Shown: positions 50,018 to 59,260, counted from the stretch's first letter. The stretch: DNA of 64,000 nucleotides from Nocardia caishijiensis NBRC 108228 (GCF_001612825.1 NZ_BDBE01000049.1:35241-99240), one strand, 5' to 3'. The notes: generated by a model not told the origin, from the sequence alone. Made by a program: numbers and translations.

Positions 50018-51135
50018 TCGCGGAGGTCCTTGTCCGTCACGGCTGCCGGTACCGCGACGTCGACTCGATGGTTGGAGACCGGCGCATGCATCGTATCCGG
50101 GCGCGGTGTCGGGGTCTGTACGGTCAGGTACAGCGGCTTACCGACCAGGATGTGCAGGGCCACACCGAGATACTCCGCGATCAGGCCGAGCGAGAACAGG
50201 GTGGCGCCCGAGCACAGCAGCAGCACCACGATGATCGATGCCCACCCCTCGGGGTCGTGATTGTCCTGGGTGAGCGCCTGGACCACGATGAACGCGGCCA
50301 TCGCGACACCGGCGAGCGCCAGGCTCACGCCCAGCATGCTCACCAGTCGCAGACCGCGAGTTCCGCTGCACAACACCATCTTCCAGAACAGCGAGAACAG
50401 CCGACGGTAGTTGTAGCCGGACTCTTCGCGACCTTCGGCGCGCAACACCACCGGCACCGAGACCGTGTTGCCGACCACCCAGGTGAGCGCCACGTCCAGG
50501 TATACGCCGTTGGCGGCGACCTCGGCGAGCTGACGGCCGATGTCACCTCGGATCAGCCGGAAGCTCTCGAACCGGGTGGAATCGGGGAAGGCGAACACCG
50601 TGGCCAGGACGATCTTTGCGCCGCGCGAGGTGAGATTGCGCAGGAATCCGTGTGGGCGGGTGTTGGACGGTTTGGAGTAGACGAGATCCGCGCGCGAGGC
50701 CAGGGCCGCGTCGAGGAAGTCGGCGATGAAGGCCGGGTCGTGCTGGCCGTCCTCGTCCATCGTGACGATCCAGTCGCCGCGCGCGGCCGCCATGCCAGCG
50801 ATGGTCGCCGCGTCCTGGCCGAAGTTGCGGCTCAACCACACCGCACGCACCTGCGGGTAGGAGCCTTCCAGTTCCTGCAGCACCACATCGGAGCGATCCG
50901 GCCCGTTGTCGTGGACGAGGATGATCTCCTCCACCGCGAACCGCGCACCCGACGGGGTCGTGCTCGGCCCGGTGAGCCCGTCCAGCTCGGCGACCAGCGC
51001 GGCAATCGTGTCCTCACCCCGGTAGACGGGGACGACCACCGACACCGAATGCACCGGATGCGAGCCGTTGCGCTCGGCGGCGCCCGCGCGTGGCACAGCG
51101 CCGGACCGGGACGAATGTGCGGTGGGAAGCGGCAT
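50014..51135 (-). CDS. Polyprenyl-phosphate glycosyltransferase, GT2 (GtrB/CsbB-like)
   Basis: A 373-residue membrane GT2. The catalytic half has VSVVVPVYRGEDTI, LVHDNGPDRSD and the metal-binding Asp triad in WIVTMDEDGQHDP. Two C-terminal hydrophobic helices follow (LVSMLGVSLALAGVAMAAFIVV and WASIIVVLLLCSGATLFSLGLIAEYLG), as in enzymes that transfer a sugar to undecaprenyl or decaprenyl phosphate. ATG at 51135 is used; the upstream frame is unsupported. It is divergent from the YfhO-like gene. Confidence 0.9.
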   Translation of the reverse strand: MPLPTAHSSRSGAVPRAGAAERNGSHPVHSVSVVVPVYRGEDTIAALVAELDGLTGPSTTPSGARFAVEEIILVHDNGPDRSDVVLQELEGSYPQVRAVWLSRNFGQDAATIAGMAAARGDWIVTMDEDGQHDPAFIADFLDAALASRADLVYSKPSNTRPHGFLRNLTSRGAKIVLATVFAFPDSTRFESFRLIRGDIGRQLAEVAANGVYLDVALTWVVGNTVSVPVVLRAEGREESGYNYRRLFSLFWKMVLCSGTRGLRLVSMLGVSLALAGVAMAAFIVVQALTQDNHDPEGWASIIVVLLLCSGATLFSLGLIAEYLGVALHILVGKPLYLTVQTPTPRPDTMHAPVSNHRVDVAVPAAVTDKDLRE

Positions 51136-51259
51136 GGGTCGACTTTCGGTGTCTTGGCAGGCGAGGGGTGTGGGCACTCTAACACCGCACGGTGACGGGT
51201 CGGCGGTGCCGGATCGGGCTGTGCGAGGCGCTGTCACGCGGGGATGCCTGTAGGGTCTG

Positions 51260-53500
51260 GTGCTCGTGGTGGAAAGTAGAAACCCGTCCCGACGTTCGGT
51301 CTACATCTGGGGCTTGATCACCGCCCTCGGCGTGATCGCGGGCTATGGCGCGGTGCTACTCGCCAACGTCCGGCACTTCTACACCGACGACACCGAATCG
51401 CAGTACGTGCCGCTGTGGGTGATGCTCGGAAACCGGCTGCGCGACGGCGATCTGCCGGTGATGGTTCCCGAGCACTGGATGGCGGGAAATTACGCCATCG
51501 AGGAAGCGGGCCTGCTGAATCCGCCGCAGCTGCTGATCGATCTGATCGCGCCCTCGGTGGACAACCTTGTGCTCTACGCGACCGTGGTGAAGCTGATCTT
51601 CGCGATCATCCTCGGGCTCGGTGTCTACCGTATCTGCCTGGTCTACGGCTCCCGCGTGCAGTGGGCGGCGCTGGCCGGTGTGTCGATCCCGTTCACGGGC
51701 TGGCTGCTGTTCTTCGACGAGGCCAGCTGGATGACGGCGTTCACCGGCACCGCGTGGATGGTGCACGCGTGGGCGTCCGGTGTGCGCTACGCGCGCGGAA
51801 ACGGCGGCCCGATTCCCGTTTTCGTGTATCTGTACCTGGCGATTTCGGTGCAGTACATCTTCCCGGCGGTCGAGGCCGGGCTGATGATCGGCGCGGTCGC
51901 CATCGGTGAACTCGTCTACCAGCGGACCTGGCGACCGACGCTGCGGCTGCTGTTCGTCTCTGGCCTCGCCGCGCTGGCCGGGCTGGCCACCTACCTGCCG
52001 AGCATGCTGTCGGCGAAGGTCACCTGGCGCGGCACCGCCCAGATCAACAACGACCAGTTCCTCACCGTGCCGTGGTCGGAGTCGCTGAACGCGAGCCTGC
52101 CATCGACGCTGCCCGCGTTCACCTCGTGGTGGGGTTACGTGCAGCCGATGCCGGTGGTCTACATCGCCTGGTTCCTGATCCCGGCACTGGCGTTCGTCGA
52201 CTGGAATCGGGCGCGCGGCGCCTGGCGCGAGCTCACCGGCATCGCGGTGTTCGCCCTCGCCGCCCTGATGTGGACCGCCGGTCCCGGCACGATCGGTCCG
52301 CTGCGCTGGCCCGCCCGGGTGCTGCCGATGGTCGCGCTCGGTCTGTTGCTGCTGGTCTGTGTGCTGCTCGGCCGGTTCGCGACCTTCAAGGACTGGCGGG
52401 CGCGAGGCATCGCGGCGGCTGTGCTGATCGGACTGCTGTGGATTCGGTCGTTCTCGGCCGACCCGCACAACTGGATCGCCCACGTGATCGCCGCGCTCGC
52501 GCTCGCGGCGCTCGGTGCGGCCGTGGTGTGGCTGGCGGTGCGGAAGAGCACGACCGCCGCGGTTGCCCTCGGGATCATCGCGGTGTTCCCCATCGCCTAT
52601 ATCCAGGTCGAACGCGCCCAGCCGACACCCATGAGCTGGAATCTGCCGAGCGACCGGGCGGCCGCCCGCGCCGCGTTCCCTGAGTTCGCGGGAACCACCT
52701 TGCAACTCGGTGACCGCGCGTTGATCCCGCCGGGGGAGCGCACCCTCGACGGCGCCTACGGTTCGCTGGTGTTCGGCAACTACGCCAAGGACATCGAACG
52801 CACCTACGTCAGCGGCTACACCCCGAACGGGCACTACTGGTTCGGCGACATGCTCTGCATGCGCTGGGACACCAGCGTCTGCCCCGACGCCTACCGGCGC
52901 GCGTTCGCCGTCGAGCCGTCGACCGGCAAGACCGTGGTCGACCTGATGAACGTCGACCGGGTCGTCCTGCACCGCGCCCTTTACCCGGACGCCGCCACCC
53001 AACCGGCCCCGACGGGCTGGAAGTGGGTCGACTACCCCGGTCACGAGAAGTACATCGCGGTGCTCGAACGCGAGGACGGGCTGATCTCCACCCGCAACGG
53101 CCGCATCTCCGCCGTCGAGAACGCGACCGCCGTCTCCACCTCCGAGAGCGACACCACCAGCAAGGTGCGGGTGAGTTCGGACAACGGTGGCCGCGTGGTG
53201 TTCGCGCGGCTCGGCTGGCCGGGCTACCGGGTGAGTCTCGACGGCAAGGACATCCCGTTCAAAGTGGTCGCCAAGAGCTTCGTCGCCGTCGACATCCCCG
53301 CCGGAAGCACCGATGCCGAACTCGAACTGACCTGGCGTCCGCCGGGCTGGAAGATCGGCGGCGCGGCGATCGCCCTCGGCCTGCTCGGGCTCGCGTTCTT
53401 CCAGTGGCTGTACGTGCGGGGGCGTGAACCCGAACAGGACGCACCCGCTGAGGAGTCCATCCCCGACGGCGACGCCGAGCTCGCGGACGCACTGCGATGA
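51260..53500 (+). CDS. Large YfhO-like membrane glycosyltransferase (GT-C type)
   Basis: A 746-residue protein with an N-terminal half of about a dozen membrane helices, a soluble extracytoplasmic part from about 470 to 700 and one last helix (WKIGGAAIALGLLGLAFFQWLY). A DD pair sits in the first external loop (RHFYTDDTESQYVPLWVMLGNRLRDGDLP), as in GT-C enzymes and YfhO. The soluble part has VVFARLGWPGYRVSLDGKDIPF, typical of the YfhO C-terminal domain. With a GT2 and a GtrA protein nearby it should move a sugar from a lipid carrier to an envelope polymer. GTG start. Confidence 0.8.
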   Translation: MLVVESRNPSRRSVYIWGLITALGVIAGYGAVLLANVRHFYTDDTESQYVPLWVMLGNRLRDGDLPVMVPEHWMAGNYAIEEAGLLNPPQLLIDLIAPSVDNLVLYATVVKLIFAIILGLGVYRICLVYGSRVQWAALAGVSIPFTGWLLFFDEASWMTAFTGTAWMVHAWASGVRYARGNGGPIPVFVYLYLAISVQYIFPAVEAGLMIGAVAIGELVYQRTWRPTLRLLFVSGLAALAGLATYLPSMLSAKVTWRGTAQINNDQFLTVPWSESLNASLPSTLPAFTSWWGYVQPMPVVYIAWFLIPALAFVDWNRARGAWRELTGIAVFALAALMWTAGPGTIGPLRWPARVLPMVALGLLLLVCVLLGRFATFKDWRARGIAAAVLIGLLWIRSFSADPHNWIAHVIAALALAALGAAVVWLAVRKSTTAAVALGIIAVFPIAYIQVERAQPTPMSWNLPSDRAAARAAFPEFAGTTLQLGDRALIPPGERTLDGAYGSLVFGNYAKDIERTYVSGYTPNGHYWFGDMLCMRWDTSVCPDAYRRAFAVEPSTGKTVVDLMNVDRVVLHRALYPDAATQPAPTGWKWVDYPGHEKYIAVLEREDGLISTRNGRISAVENATAVSTSESDTTSKVRVSSDNGGRVVFARLGWPGYRVSLDGKDIPFKVVAKSFVAVDIPAGSTDAELELTWRPPGWKIGGAAIALGLLGLAFFQWLYVRGREPEQDAPAEESIPDGDAELADALR

Positions 53501-53940
53501 CCACCGAGGCGGTCCCCGCCGACGGCGTGCTCGCCACGCCCGGTCCGCTGCTGCGGATCGTCAAACGGCAGGAGCTGGCCTTCGCGATCGTCGGCGGGTT
53601 CAACACCCTGCTGGGCATGGTGCTCGTCGTGTGCTGGTTGCGGGTACTCGGCGACGACCGCCCAGGCCTGTCCGTCGTCGCCGCGTACGCGGTGAGCACG
53701 GTGGTGGCGTTCGTCCTGCACCGGACCCTGGTGTTCCGGGTCAGCGGCAGGCTCCTGCGTGACTTCGTCGCCTTCTGTGGCGTGAACGCGGGTGGGCTCG
53801 TACTGAACGTGGTGTTCGCCGAACTCGCGGTGAAGGCGTTCGGGTTTCCGGCCGAACCGGCGGCGGTGTTGGTGATGGGTCTGGTCGCGGTGCTCAGTTT
53901 CTTCGGACACCGCTACATCTCGTTCCGGCGGGCGCGGTAG
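53497..53940 (+). CDS. GtrA-family membrane protein (sugar-lipid flippase)
   Basis: A 147-residue protein with four hydrophobic helices and the GtrA pattern (AFAIVGGFNTLLGMVLVVCWLRVLG, YAVSTVVAFVLHRTLVFRVSGRLLRDFVAFCGVNAGGLVLN, FFGHRYISFRR). GtrA/GtcA proteins help flip polyprenyl-phosphate sugars outward. It overlaps the YfhO-like stop (ATGA). Confidence 0.92.
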   Translation: MTTEAVPADGVLATPGPLLRIVKRQELAFAIVGGFNTLLGMVLVVCWLRVLGDDRPGLSVVAAYAVSTVVAFVLHRTLVFRVSGRLLRDFVAFCGVNAGGLVLNVVFAELAVKAFGFPAEPAAVLVMGLVAVLSFFGHRYISFRRAR

Positions 53941-53950
53941 GTTAGGCACC

Positions 53951-54175
53951 ATGGCGCACGAATCCACCATCGACGCAACCCTGCTCGGCCTGCTGGCCTG
54001 CCCCCAGGACAAGGGCCCGCTGCAGCTGGTGCGCACCGAAGCCGGTGCCAGCGTGCTCTACAACCCTCGCCTGCGCCGTGCTTACCCGATCGACAACGGC
54101 ATCCCGGTGCTGCTGATCGACGAGGCCCGCGACGTCACCGACGCCGAGCACGAATTCTTCGTCGCCGAATCCTGA
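53951..54175 (+). CDS. Trm112-family protein (Rv1684-like)
   Basis: A 74-residue protein with the Trm112 zinc-ribbon-like fold: LLGLLACPQDKGPLQLV, LYNPRLRRAYPIDNGIPVLLIDEAR. Only one Cys of the usual metal sites is present. In mycobacteria the homologue lies directly after the Rv1683-like fusion gene; here four sugar-transfer genes lie between. Such proteins activate methyltransferases or have unknown roles in bacteria. Confidence 0.88.
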   Translation: MAHESTIDATLLGLLACPQDKGPLQLVRTEAGASVLYNPRLRRAYPIDNGIPVLLIDEARDVTDAEHEFFVAES

Positions 54176-54203
54176 GCAGTCTGCCCGAGATCGATTGCTC
54201 AGG
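54171..54203. terminator. Short hairpin between convergent genes
   Basis: Perfect 8-bp arms (54171-54178 and 54196-54203) spanning the Trm112 stop and the end of the TetR gene. A weak candidate bidirectional terminator. Confidence 0.45.
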
Positions 54204-54819
54204 TCGTCGGACTCGCATCGATCTGCCCGGTCAGGTACCGCTGCATACTCGGCCCGACCGCCGCGACGACGGCGTCTAGTGGCATCGACGCGAGCGGCTC
54301 CACACAGATCACCTTGCGCGCGACGAAGACGCCAAGCATCTGGGCCACGGCCAGTGACACCCGGGCGTGACCGTCGTCGTCGGGGCGTGCGATCCGGGCC
54401 CGCACCCGCTCCAGCACCACCTTCAGGAAGAAGGTGCGGGCCAGGTCCGCGTCGCCGGTGAGCACGCTGCGCCCCATGGCGACAATGCCCGGACCGGCAG
54501 GCGAGTCCCACACCCCGATCACCGCGCGCACGATGGCCGAACCGAGCTCGTCCAGCGGCGCCGAATCGATGATGGACAGTACGGGTTCAGGGTCGACCGG
54601 GAATTCGACGACCGCCGCGAACAGCTGCTGCTTGGTGCCGAAATAATGGTGCACCAAGGCGGGGTCGACCTGCGCGTCGGCAGCCACCGCGCGAATCGAG
54701 GTCTTGTCGAACCCCGCTTCGGCGAAGCGTGCCCTGGCGGCGTCCAGAATCGCCGCCCGGGTGTCGACGTTGCCCGGGCGGCGTCCCGATCGTGTGCCGG
54801 GCGATCTCTTCGCGCTCAT
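54199..54819 (-). CDS. TetR-family regulator (Rv1685c-like)
   Basis: A 206-residue regulator from the ATG at 54819, which has GGAGGAG upstream; an earlier ATG at 54873 lies in the permease end and is not used. HTH: TRAAILDAARARFAEAGFDKTSIRAVAADAQVDPALVHHYFGTKQQLF. It is the third gene after an ABC ATPase and permease, and most likely binds the composite AATTCA-N8-TGAATT operator in front of that unit. Confidence 0.9.
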   Translation of the reverse strand: MSAKRSPGTRSGRRPGNVDTRAAILDAARARFAEAGFDKTSIRAVAADAQVDPALVHHYFGTKQQLFAAVVEFPVDPEPVLSIIDSAPLDELGSAIVRAVIGVWDSPAGPGIVAMGRSVLTGDADLARTFFLKVVLERVRARIARPDDDGHARVSLAVAQMLGVFVARKVICVEPLASMPLDAVVAAVGPSMQRYLTGQIDASPTT

Positions 54820-54869
54820 CCCTGACTCCTCCGCCCGCTGACGCGCGGACCCGCTCCGCGCCGCGCTCC

Positions 54870-55625
54870 TCACGGCGTGCGTCTACGCAAAGTCGCCGCC
54901 CCGAGACACAGTGCCACAACCGCGAACCCGGCGACGACGGCGATGTCACGCCACATCGCCGCGGTGGGTTCGGCATTGGCCGACACCTCCTGGAGCGCGT
55001 CGACCGCGTAGCTCAACGGCAGCACATCGCTGATCGCCGCCAACCAGCCGGGCAGCCGATCGCGCGGAACGAGCAAGCCGCACAGGAAGATCTGCGGCGC
55101 GACGATCACCGGCATGAACTGCACCGCCTGGAACTCGGTGCGGGCGAACGCGCTGGCGAGCAGGCCGAGCGCCACGCCGCAGACCGCGTCGACCACGGCG
55201 ATCAGCATCACCCACCCTGGGTTGCCCGCTGCCTCCAGACCGAGCAACCAGAACGCGACGACGCATGCCACGGCGGCCTGCGCGGCGGCGGCCAGCGAGA
55301 ACGCGGTGCCGTATCCGGCGAGCAGATCCAGTTTGCGCAGGGGAGTGGTGAGCAGTCGTTCGAGGGTGCCCGAGGTGCGTTCGCGCTGCATGGCGATGGC
55401 GGTGATCAGGAACATCACGATAAACGGCAGGATGCCGAGCATGGTGATCCCGACCCGGTCGAACAGGGTCAGCGGGGCGGGTGGTGCTCGAGGTGCGTCC
55501 TGGTAGATGAAGTACAGCAACGTCATCAGCACGGCTGGTACGACGAGGATCATGGCGACGGTGCGGTGGTCGTTGCGCAGCTGACGCAGAATTCGGCCGG
55601 TGGTCGCGGTGTAGGGAGTGCTCAT
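54870..55625 (-). CDS. ABC-2 type transporter permease (Rv1686c-like)
   Basis: A 251-residue membrane protein with six helices of the ABC-2 permease type (MILVVPAVLMTLLYFI, FIVMFLITAIAMQRERTSGTLERLLTTPLRKLDLLAGYG, AVQFMPVIVAPQIFLCGLLVPRDRLPGWL). The ERTSGTLERL loop is the coupling region of drug/lipid exporters. Start overlaps the ATPase stop. Confidence 0.92.
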   Translation of the reverse strand: MSTPYTATTGRILRQLRNDHRTVAMILVVPAVLMTLLYFIYQDAPRAPPAPLTLFDRVGITMLGILPFIVMFLITAIAMQRERTSGTLERLLTTPLRKLDLLAGYGTAFSLAAAAQAAVACVVAFWLLGLEAAGNPGWVMLIAVVDAVCGVALGLLASAFARTEFQAVQFMPVIVAPQIFLCGLLVPRDRLPGWLAAISDVLPLSYAVDALQEVSANAEPTAAMWRDIAVVAGFAVVALCLGAATLRRRTP

Positions 55626-56353
55626 GCCCGCGCCTCCTTCGTGATCAGGGTGAGGAAGGCGGCTTCCAGGTTCTGCTCGCCGGTGCGTGCACGCAGTTCG
55701 GCCGGGCTGAGCTGGGCGACCAGCTCGCCGTCGCGCATCAGCAACAACCGGTCGCAGTGTTCGGCCTCGTCCATCACGTGACTCGAGACGAGCAAGGTCG
55801 TTCCCGCCGCGGCCAGTTCGCGGAAGCGCTGCCACAGCTCCACCCGCAGCACCGGATCGAGGCCGACGGTCGGTTCGTCGAGGATCAGCAGCTCGGGCCT
55901 ACCGACGAGCGCGCACGCCAAGGAGGCCCGCGTCTTCTGCCCACCGGAGAGTTGGTCACCCAGCTGGTCGGCGTGATCGGTCAAACCGACTGCGGCGAGG
56001 GCGGATTCGGTGTCGTCCCGGCCGCTCCCGTAGAGCGCGGCGTAATAGGCGACGTTGTCGCGGACGCTGATATCGGCGTAGATGCTCGGCGCCTGGGTGA
56101 CATACCCGACCCGGTGTCGCAATCCGCCGCTCCCCGCGGCTTCGCCCAGGACGGTGACTGTGCCCGATTCCACCAGCTGGGTGCCGACGATGCTGCGCAT
56201 CAGGGTGGTCTTGCCGCATCCGGACGGCCCGAGCAGCCCGGTGATGGTTCCCGGCTCGATCCGGAGATCCAGTCCGTGGAGCACGGTGCGTTTCCCTCGG
56301 CGGACGGTCAGTCCTACCACTTCCACGGCGGGTGATGATGCGGTGCGCGACAT
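55622..56353 (-). CDS. ABC transporter ATP-binding protein (Rv1687c-like)
   Basis: A 243-residue ATPase with Walker A GLLGPSGCGKTTLM, Q-loop YVTQAP, signature QLSGGQKTRASLA, Walker B LLILDEPTVGLDP and switch His SSHVMDEAEH. It forms a half-plus-half exporter with the permease. The start codon lies 9 bases from the TetR-type operator. Substrate unknown; drug or lipid export is typical. Confidence 0.94.
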   Translation of the reverse strand: MSRTASSPAVEVVGLTVRRGKRTVLHGLDLRIEPGTITGLLGPSGCGKTTLMRSIVGTQLVESGTVTVLGEAAGSGGLRHRVGYVTQAPSIYADISVRDNVAYYAALYGSGRDDTESALAAVGLTDHADQLGDQLSGGQKTRASLACALVGRPELLILDEPTVGLDPVLRVELWQRFRELAAAGTTLLVSSHVMDEAEHCDRLLLMRDGELVAQLSPAELRARTGEQNLEAAFLTLITKEARA

Positions 56354-56362
56354 GGTCGCCTC

Positions 56363-56398
56363 AATTCATCAAGCGTTGAATTCACTACCTGATGAATT
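56363..56398. promoter_or_regulatory. Composite operator: two overlapping AATTCA-N8-TGAATT sites
   Basis: Two identical 20-bp palindromes AATTCA-N8-TGAATT at 56363-56382 and 56379-56398, overlapping by four bases so that the whole 36 bp is itself a dyad centred between 56380 and 56381. It lies directly before the ABC ATPase start; the TetR protein of this operon is the likely ligand, probably as two dimers. Confidence 0.8.
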
Positions 56399-56426
56399 TA
56401 ACTCCGCACCGGCGGCACGGCAAGGG

Positions 56427-57923
56427 TCAGTGCTCGTGACCCGGGAGTGTCGCGGCGGCCTGACCGGGCTCGACAACCACGAACTGGCCCATCATTCCCT
56501 GGTCCTCGTGCCACAGCAGGTGGCAGTGGTACATGTACGGCGTGTCCGGATCGGCGGGCCCGTCGAAACGCAGTACCAACCGCGCCGTCGTGTTCGGCGG
56601 CAGGAACACCGTGTCCTTGGCGCCGCTCAGTTCGGGCGGTGGCAGGCCGCCGTTGTACGCGGTGATCCGAAATCGCACGTCGTGAACGTGGAAGTTGTGA
56701 GGTTGACCGTCGACATTGACCACCACCCACGTCTCCGTAGCACCCCGGGTGACGACGGTGTCGATCCGGTCCATGGCCATCGCGTTCCCGTTGATCGCCA
56801 TACCGGCGAGCTCGAACCGCCGTTCGGCCACCGAATCCTCGGGGTTCGGAAGAGTTTGCGCGGCAAGGTATTCCGGTACGCCCTCCGAGGTCCTCAGGGT
56901 CTCGGCCGCCCGCAACTCGAGCACGTCGAAACTGTCGTCACCACCGGAGAAGCGGTTTCCCCAGAAGTCCATGCCCACATCCAGCCGACCACTGCGCAGT
57001 ACTGTGCGCTCACCCGGCCGCATCCGCACCACGATCTCGGCGCGTTCGCCAGGCGACAGCCGCACCCGATCCAGAGTCGCGGGCCGTTCGAGTAGCCCGC
57101 CGTCGGTGCCGACCAGCGCGAACGGGCGGATGTCGTCGAAGGCGAAGGTGTAGACCCGCGCGGTCGAGGCGTTGAGCAGTCGCAACCGGACGAGCTCGTC
57201 GCCCACCTCGTGATACGGGTTCAGGGTGCCGTTGACCATCGTCCGATCGCCGAGGAAGCCGGAATTGCGGAAGATCTCGTGCGCGCCGTCGAGCCGGTTG
57301 TCGCGTAACCGCACGTCCTGCACGATCACCGGCAGGTCGTCGACGCCGTAGGTGCTCGGCAGGGCGGGTGCGGGTCCGTCGTCGACGAGGAACATGCCCG
57401 CGAGTCCGCGTCGCACGTGGTCTTCGGTCTCACCGTGCGGATGTGGGTGGTACCAGAGGGTCGAAGCCGGTTGTGCCACTGTCCATTCCGGCGACCAGAT
57501 GTCGCCCGGTTCGACCATCTGATGCGGCCCACCGTCCATCTCGGCGGGCAGGTGCATTCCGTGCCAGTGCACGGTCGACGCCTCGGGCAACGCGTTGCGG
57601 ACCCGCACCCGGACCTTCTCGCCCCGGTTCGCGCGCAATGTCGGCCCGAGATAGCTGCCGTTGAATCCCCATGTCTCGGTGGCTCGACCGGCTTCGAATT
57701 CGGTTGTCCCCGCGCGCATATCGAGTGAGAAGACCCTGGTCCCGTCGGCGTCGATGCTGCTGTCGGCCAGGGGCGGAATGTGCAACGGACGCGTGAACTC
57801 TGTTGTGCCGACCGTCGATACGTCGGCCGACGACCACGTCCACGTCACCACGCTCGCGATCACTGTGACGAAAGCGACCGCGAGTGCGCAGATGCCGAGG
57901 ACGATCCGACGGAGAGTTCGCAT
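56427..57923 (-). CDS. Multicopper oxidase (CueO/laccase-like)
   Basis: A 498-residue exported oxidase with an N-terminal hydrophobic anchor/signal (IVLGICALAVAFVTVIASVV). All four copper-ligand clusters are present: VHWHGMHLP, WYHPHPHGE, HNFHVHDVRF and the type 1 site YHCHLLWHEDQGMM. No Met-rich segment like that of CueO is seen. Such enzymes oxidise Cu(I), Mn(II) or phenols outside the membrane. No copper regulator lies nearby. Confidence 0.92.
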   Translation of the reverse strand: MRTLRRIVLGICALAVAFVTVIASVVTWTWSSADVSTVGTTEFTRPLHIPPLADSSIDADGTRVFSLDMRAGTTEFEAGRATETWGFNGSYLGPTLRANRGEKVRVRVRNALPEASTVHWHGMHLPAEMDGGPHQMVEPGDIWSPEWTVAQPASTLWYHPHPHGETEDHVRRGLAGMFLVDDGPAPALPSTYGVDDLPVIVQDVRLRDNRLDGAHEIFRNSGFLGDRTMVNGTLNPYHEVGDELVRLRLLNASTARVYTFAFDDIRPFALVGTDGGLLERPATLDRVRLSPGERAEIVVRMRPGERTVLRSGRLDVGMDFWGNRFSGGDDSFDVLELRAAETLRTSEGVPEYLAAQTLPNPEDSVAERRFELAGMAINGNAMAMDRIDTVVTRGATETWVVVNVDGQPHNFHVHDVRFRITAYNGGLPPPELSGAKDTVFLPPNTTARLVLRFDGPADPDTPYMYHCHLLWHEDQGMMGQFVVVEPGQAAATLPGHEH

Positions 57924-58021
57924 GCCACGACGCCAGGTCTGCCCAACCCGCCGTCACATCGGGAGCGTCACCCATTCGGACCCTGACTTCACACCCTGTG
58001 ATGCAGATCACTTCAGCGGGT

Positions 58022-58048
58022 TGTCACGTTCGACGGCCCTGTCTTGTC
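58022..58048 (+). promoter_or_regulatory. Candidate ECF41-type promoter
   Basis: TGTCACG at 58022-58028 and TGTC at 58045-58048, 16 bases apart, resemble the ECF41 promoter pattern (-35 TGTCACA, -10 CGTC). It lies about 30 bases before the oxidoreductase that is co-transcribed with the ECF41 sigma factor, so autoregulation is likely. Confidence 0.5.
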
Positions 58049-58080
58049 CCATGCACGACCTCACCGAGAAGGAGCAGGAC

Positions 58081-59256
58081 ATGACCACCACCACGCACCG
58101 CATCGTCGTCCTCGGCGCCGGTTACACCGGCTTGCTCGCGGCCGTCCGCTTGGCCCGCCGCACCAGGAAGACGAACGTGCACATCACTCTGGTGAATCCG
58201 TCGGCCCGGTTCACCGAACGGCTCCGGATGCACCAGATCGCGGCCGGTCAGAAGTTGGCGCACCACGACATCCCGACGATCCTCGACGGCACCGGAATCC
58301 GCTTCGTCCAGGGGTTCGCCACCGCCATCGATCCGGCCGCGCGCCACGTGTACGTCGACGGATTCGGCGACATCACCTACGACGACATGATCTACGCACT
58401 CGGCAGCAGCACCGACACCTCCGTGGTCCCCGGCGTCGCCGACCACGCCTGGACCCTGAACGACCCCCGGCGCGCGCACGACTTCGCGCGCCGGGTGGCC
58501 GCCTGCCGCACCGTCACGGTGTGCGGCGGTGGTCTCACCGGGATCGAGGCAGCCGCCGAGATCGCCGAAAGCCACCCGGGCGTGCGCGTCACCCTCGTCA
58601 GCTCCGGCGAACTCGGCGCGATGATGGGCACCAGCGCCCGCGCCTATCTGAACACCGTGCTCGACCGCCTCGGTATCGTGCGGGAGATCGGTCAGCGGGT
58701 GACCGAGGTGACCGCCGATTCCGTCGTCCTCGCCGACGGCCGACGGATCGCCACCGATCTGACCCTGTGGACCAGCGGCGTACGCGTGTCACCCCTGGCC
58801 GCCGAGTCCGGGATCGAGACCGACGAACGCGGTCTGATTGTCGTCGGACCCACGCTGAAGTCGTTGTCGCACCCCACGATTCGTGCCATCGGTGACGCCG
58901 CCGCGATCCGTCAGCCGTGGGGCCGAATCCACGGCACCTGCCAGAGCGGCCTGCCGTCTGCCACCTATGCGGCCGACGCGCTCGCCACCGAACTGCGTGG
59001 AAAGACTGTGCGCCCCTTCCGTTTCGGCTACTTCCATCAGCCCGTCAGCCTCGGCCGCCGCGCCGCCGTCATCCAATTCACCCGCGCCGACGACACACCG
59101 GGCCGGTTCCACCTCACCGGCTGGGCCGCCCGGACCTACAAGGAATTGGTCAGCAGCAGCCCGGTGCCCGCGATGAAGGCGACCAAGCGGGTGCCGGTCG
59201 ATGTGCAACTGTCCAAGGGCGGCGCGGCGACCCGCGCTCTCATCCGTCAAGGTTGA
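58081..59256 (+). CDS. NAD(P)/FAD-dependent oxidoreductase (NDH-2-like)
   Basis: A 391-residue two-Rossmann flavoprotein. FAD site HRIVVLGAGYTGLLAAVRLARR, NAD site RTVTVCGGGLTGIEAAAEIAE and the second FAD contact IRAIGDAAAIRQPWG are present. GGAG lies 7 bases before the ATG at 58081. ECF41 sigma genes are regularly paired with an oxidoreductase, carboxymuconolactone decarboxylase or epimerase; this is the oxidoreductase type. Physiological substrate unknown. Confidence 0.9.
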   Translation: MTTTTHRIVVLGAGYTGLLAAVRLARRTRKTNVHITLVNPSARFTERLRMHQIAAGQKLAHHDIPTILDGTGIRFVQGFATAIDPAARHVYVDGFGDITYDDMIYALGSSTDTSVVPGVADHAWTLNDPRRAHDFARRVAACRTVTVCGGGLTGIEAAAEIAESHPGVRVTLVSSGELGAMMGTSARAYLNTVLDRLGIVREIGQRVTEVTADSVVLADGRRIATDLTLWTSGVRVSPLAAESGIETDERGLIVVGPTLKSLSHPTIRAIGDAAAIRQPWGRIHGTCQSGLPSATYAADALATELRGKTVRPFRFGYFHQPVSLGRRAAVIQFTRADDTPGRFHLTGWAARTYKELVSSSPVPAMKATKRVPVDVQLSKGGAATRALIRQG

Positions 59257-59260
59257 GCAC

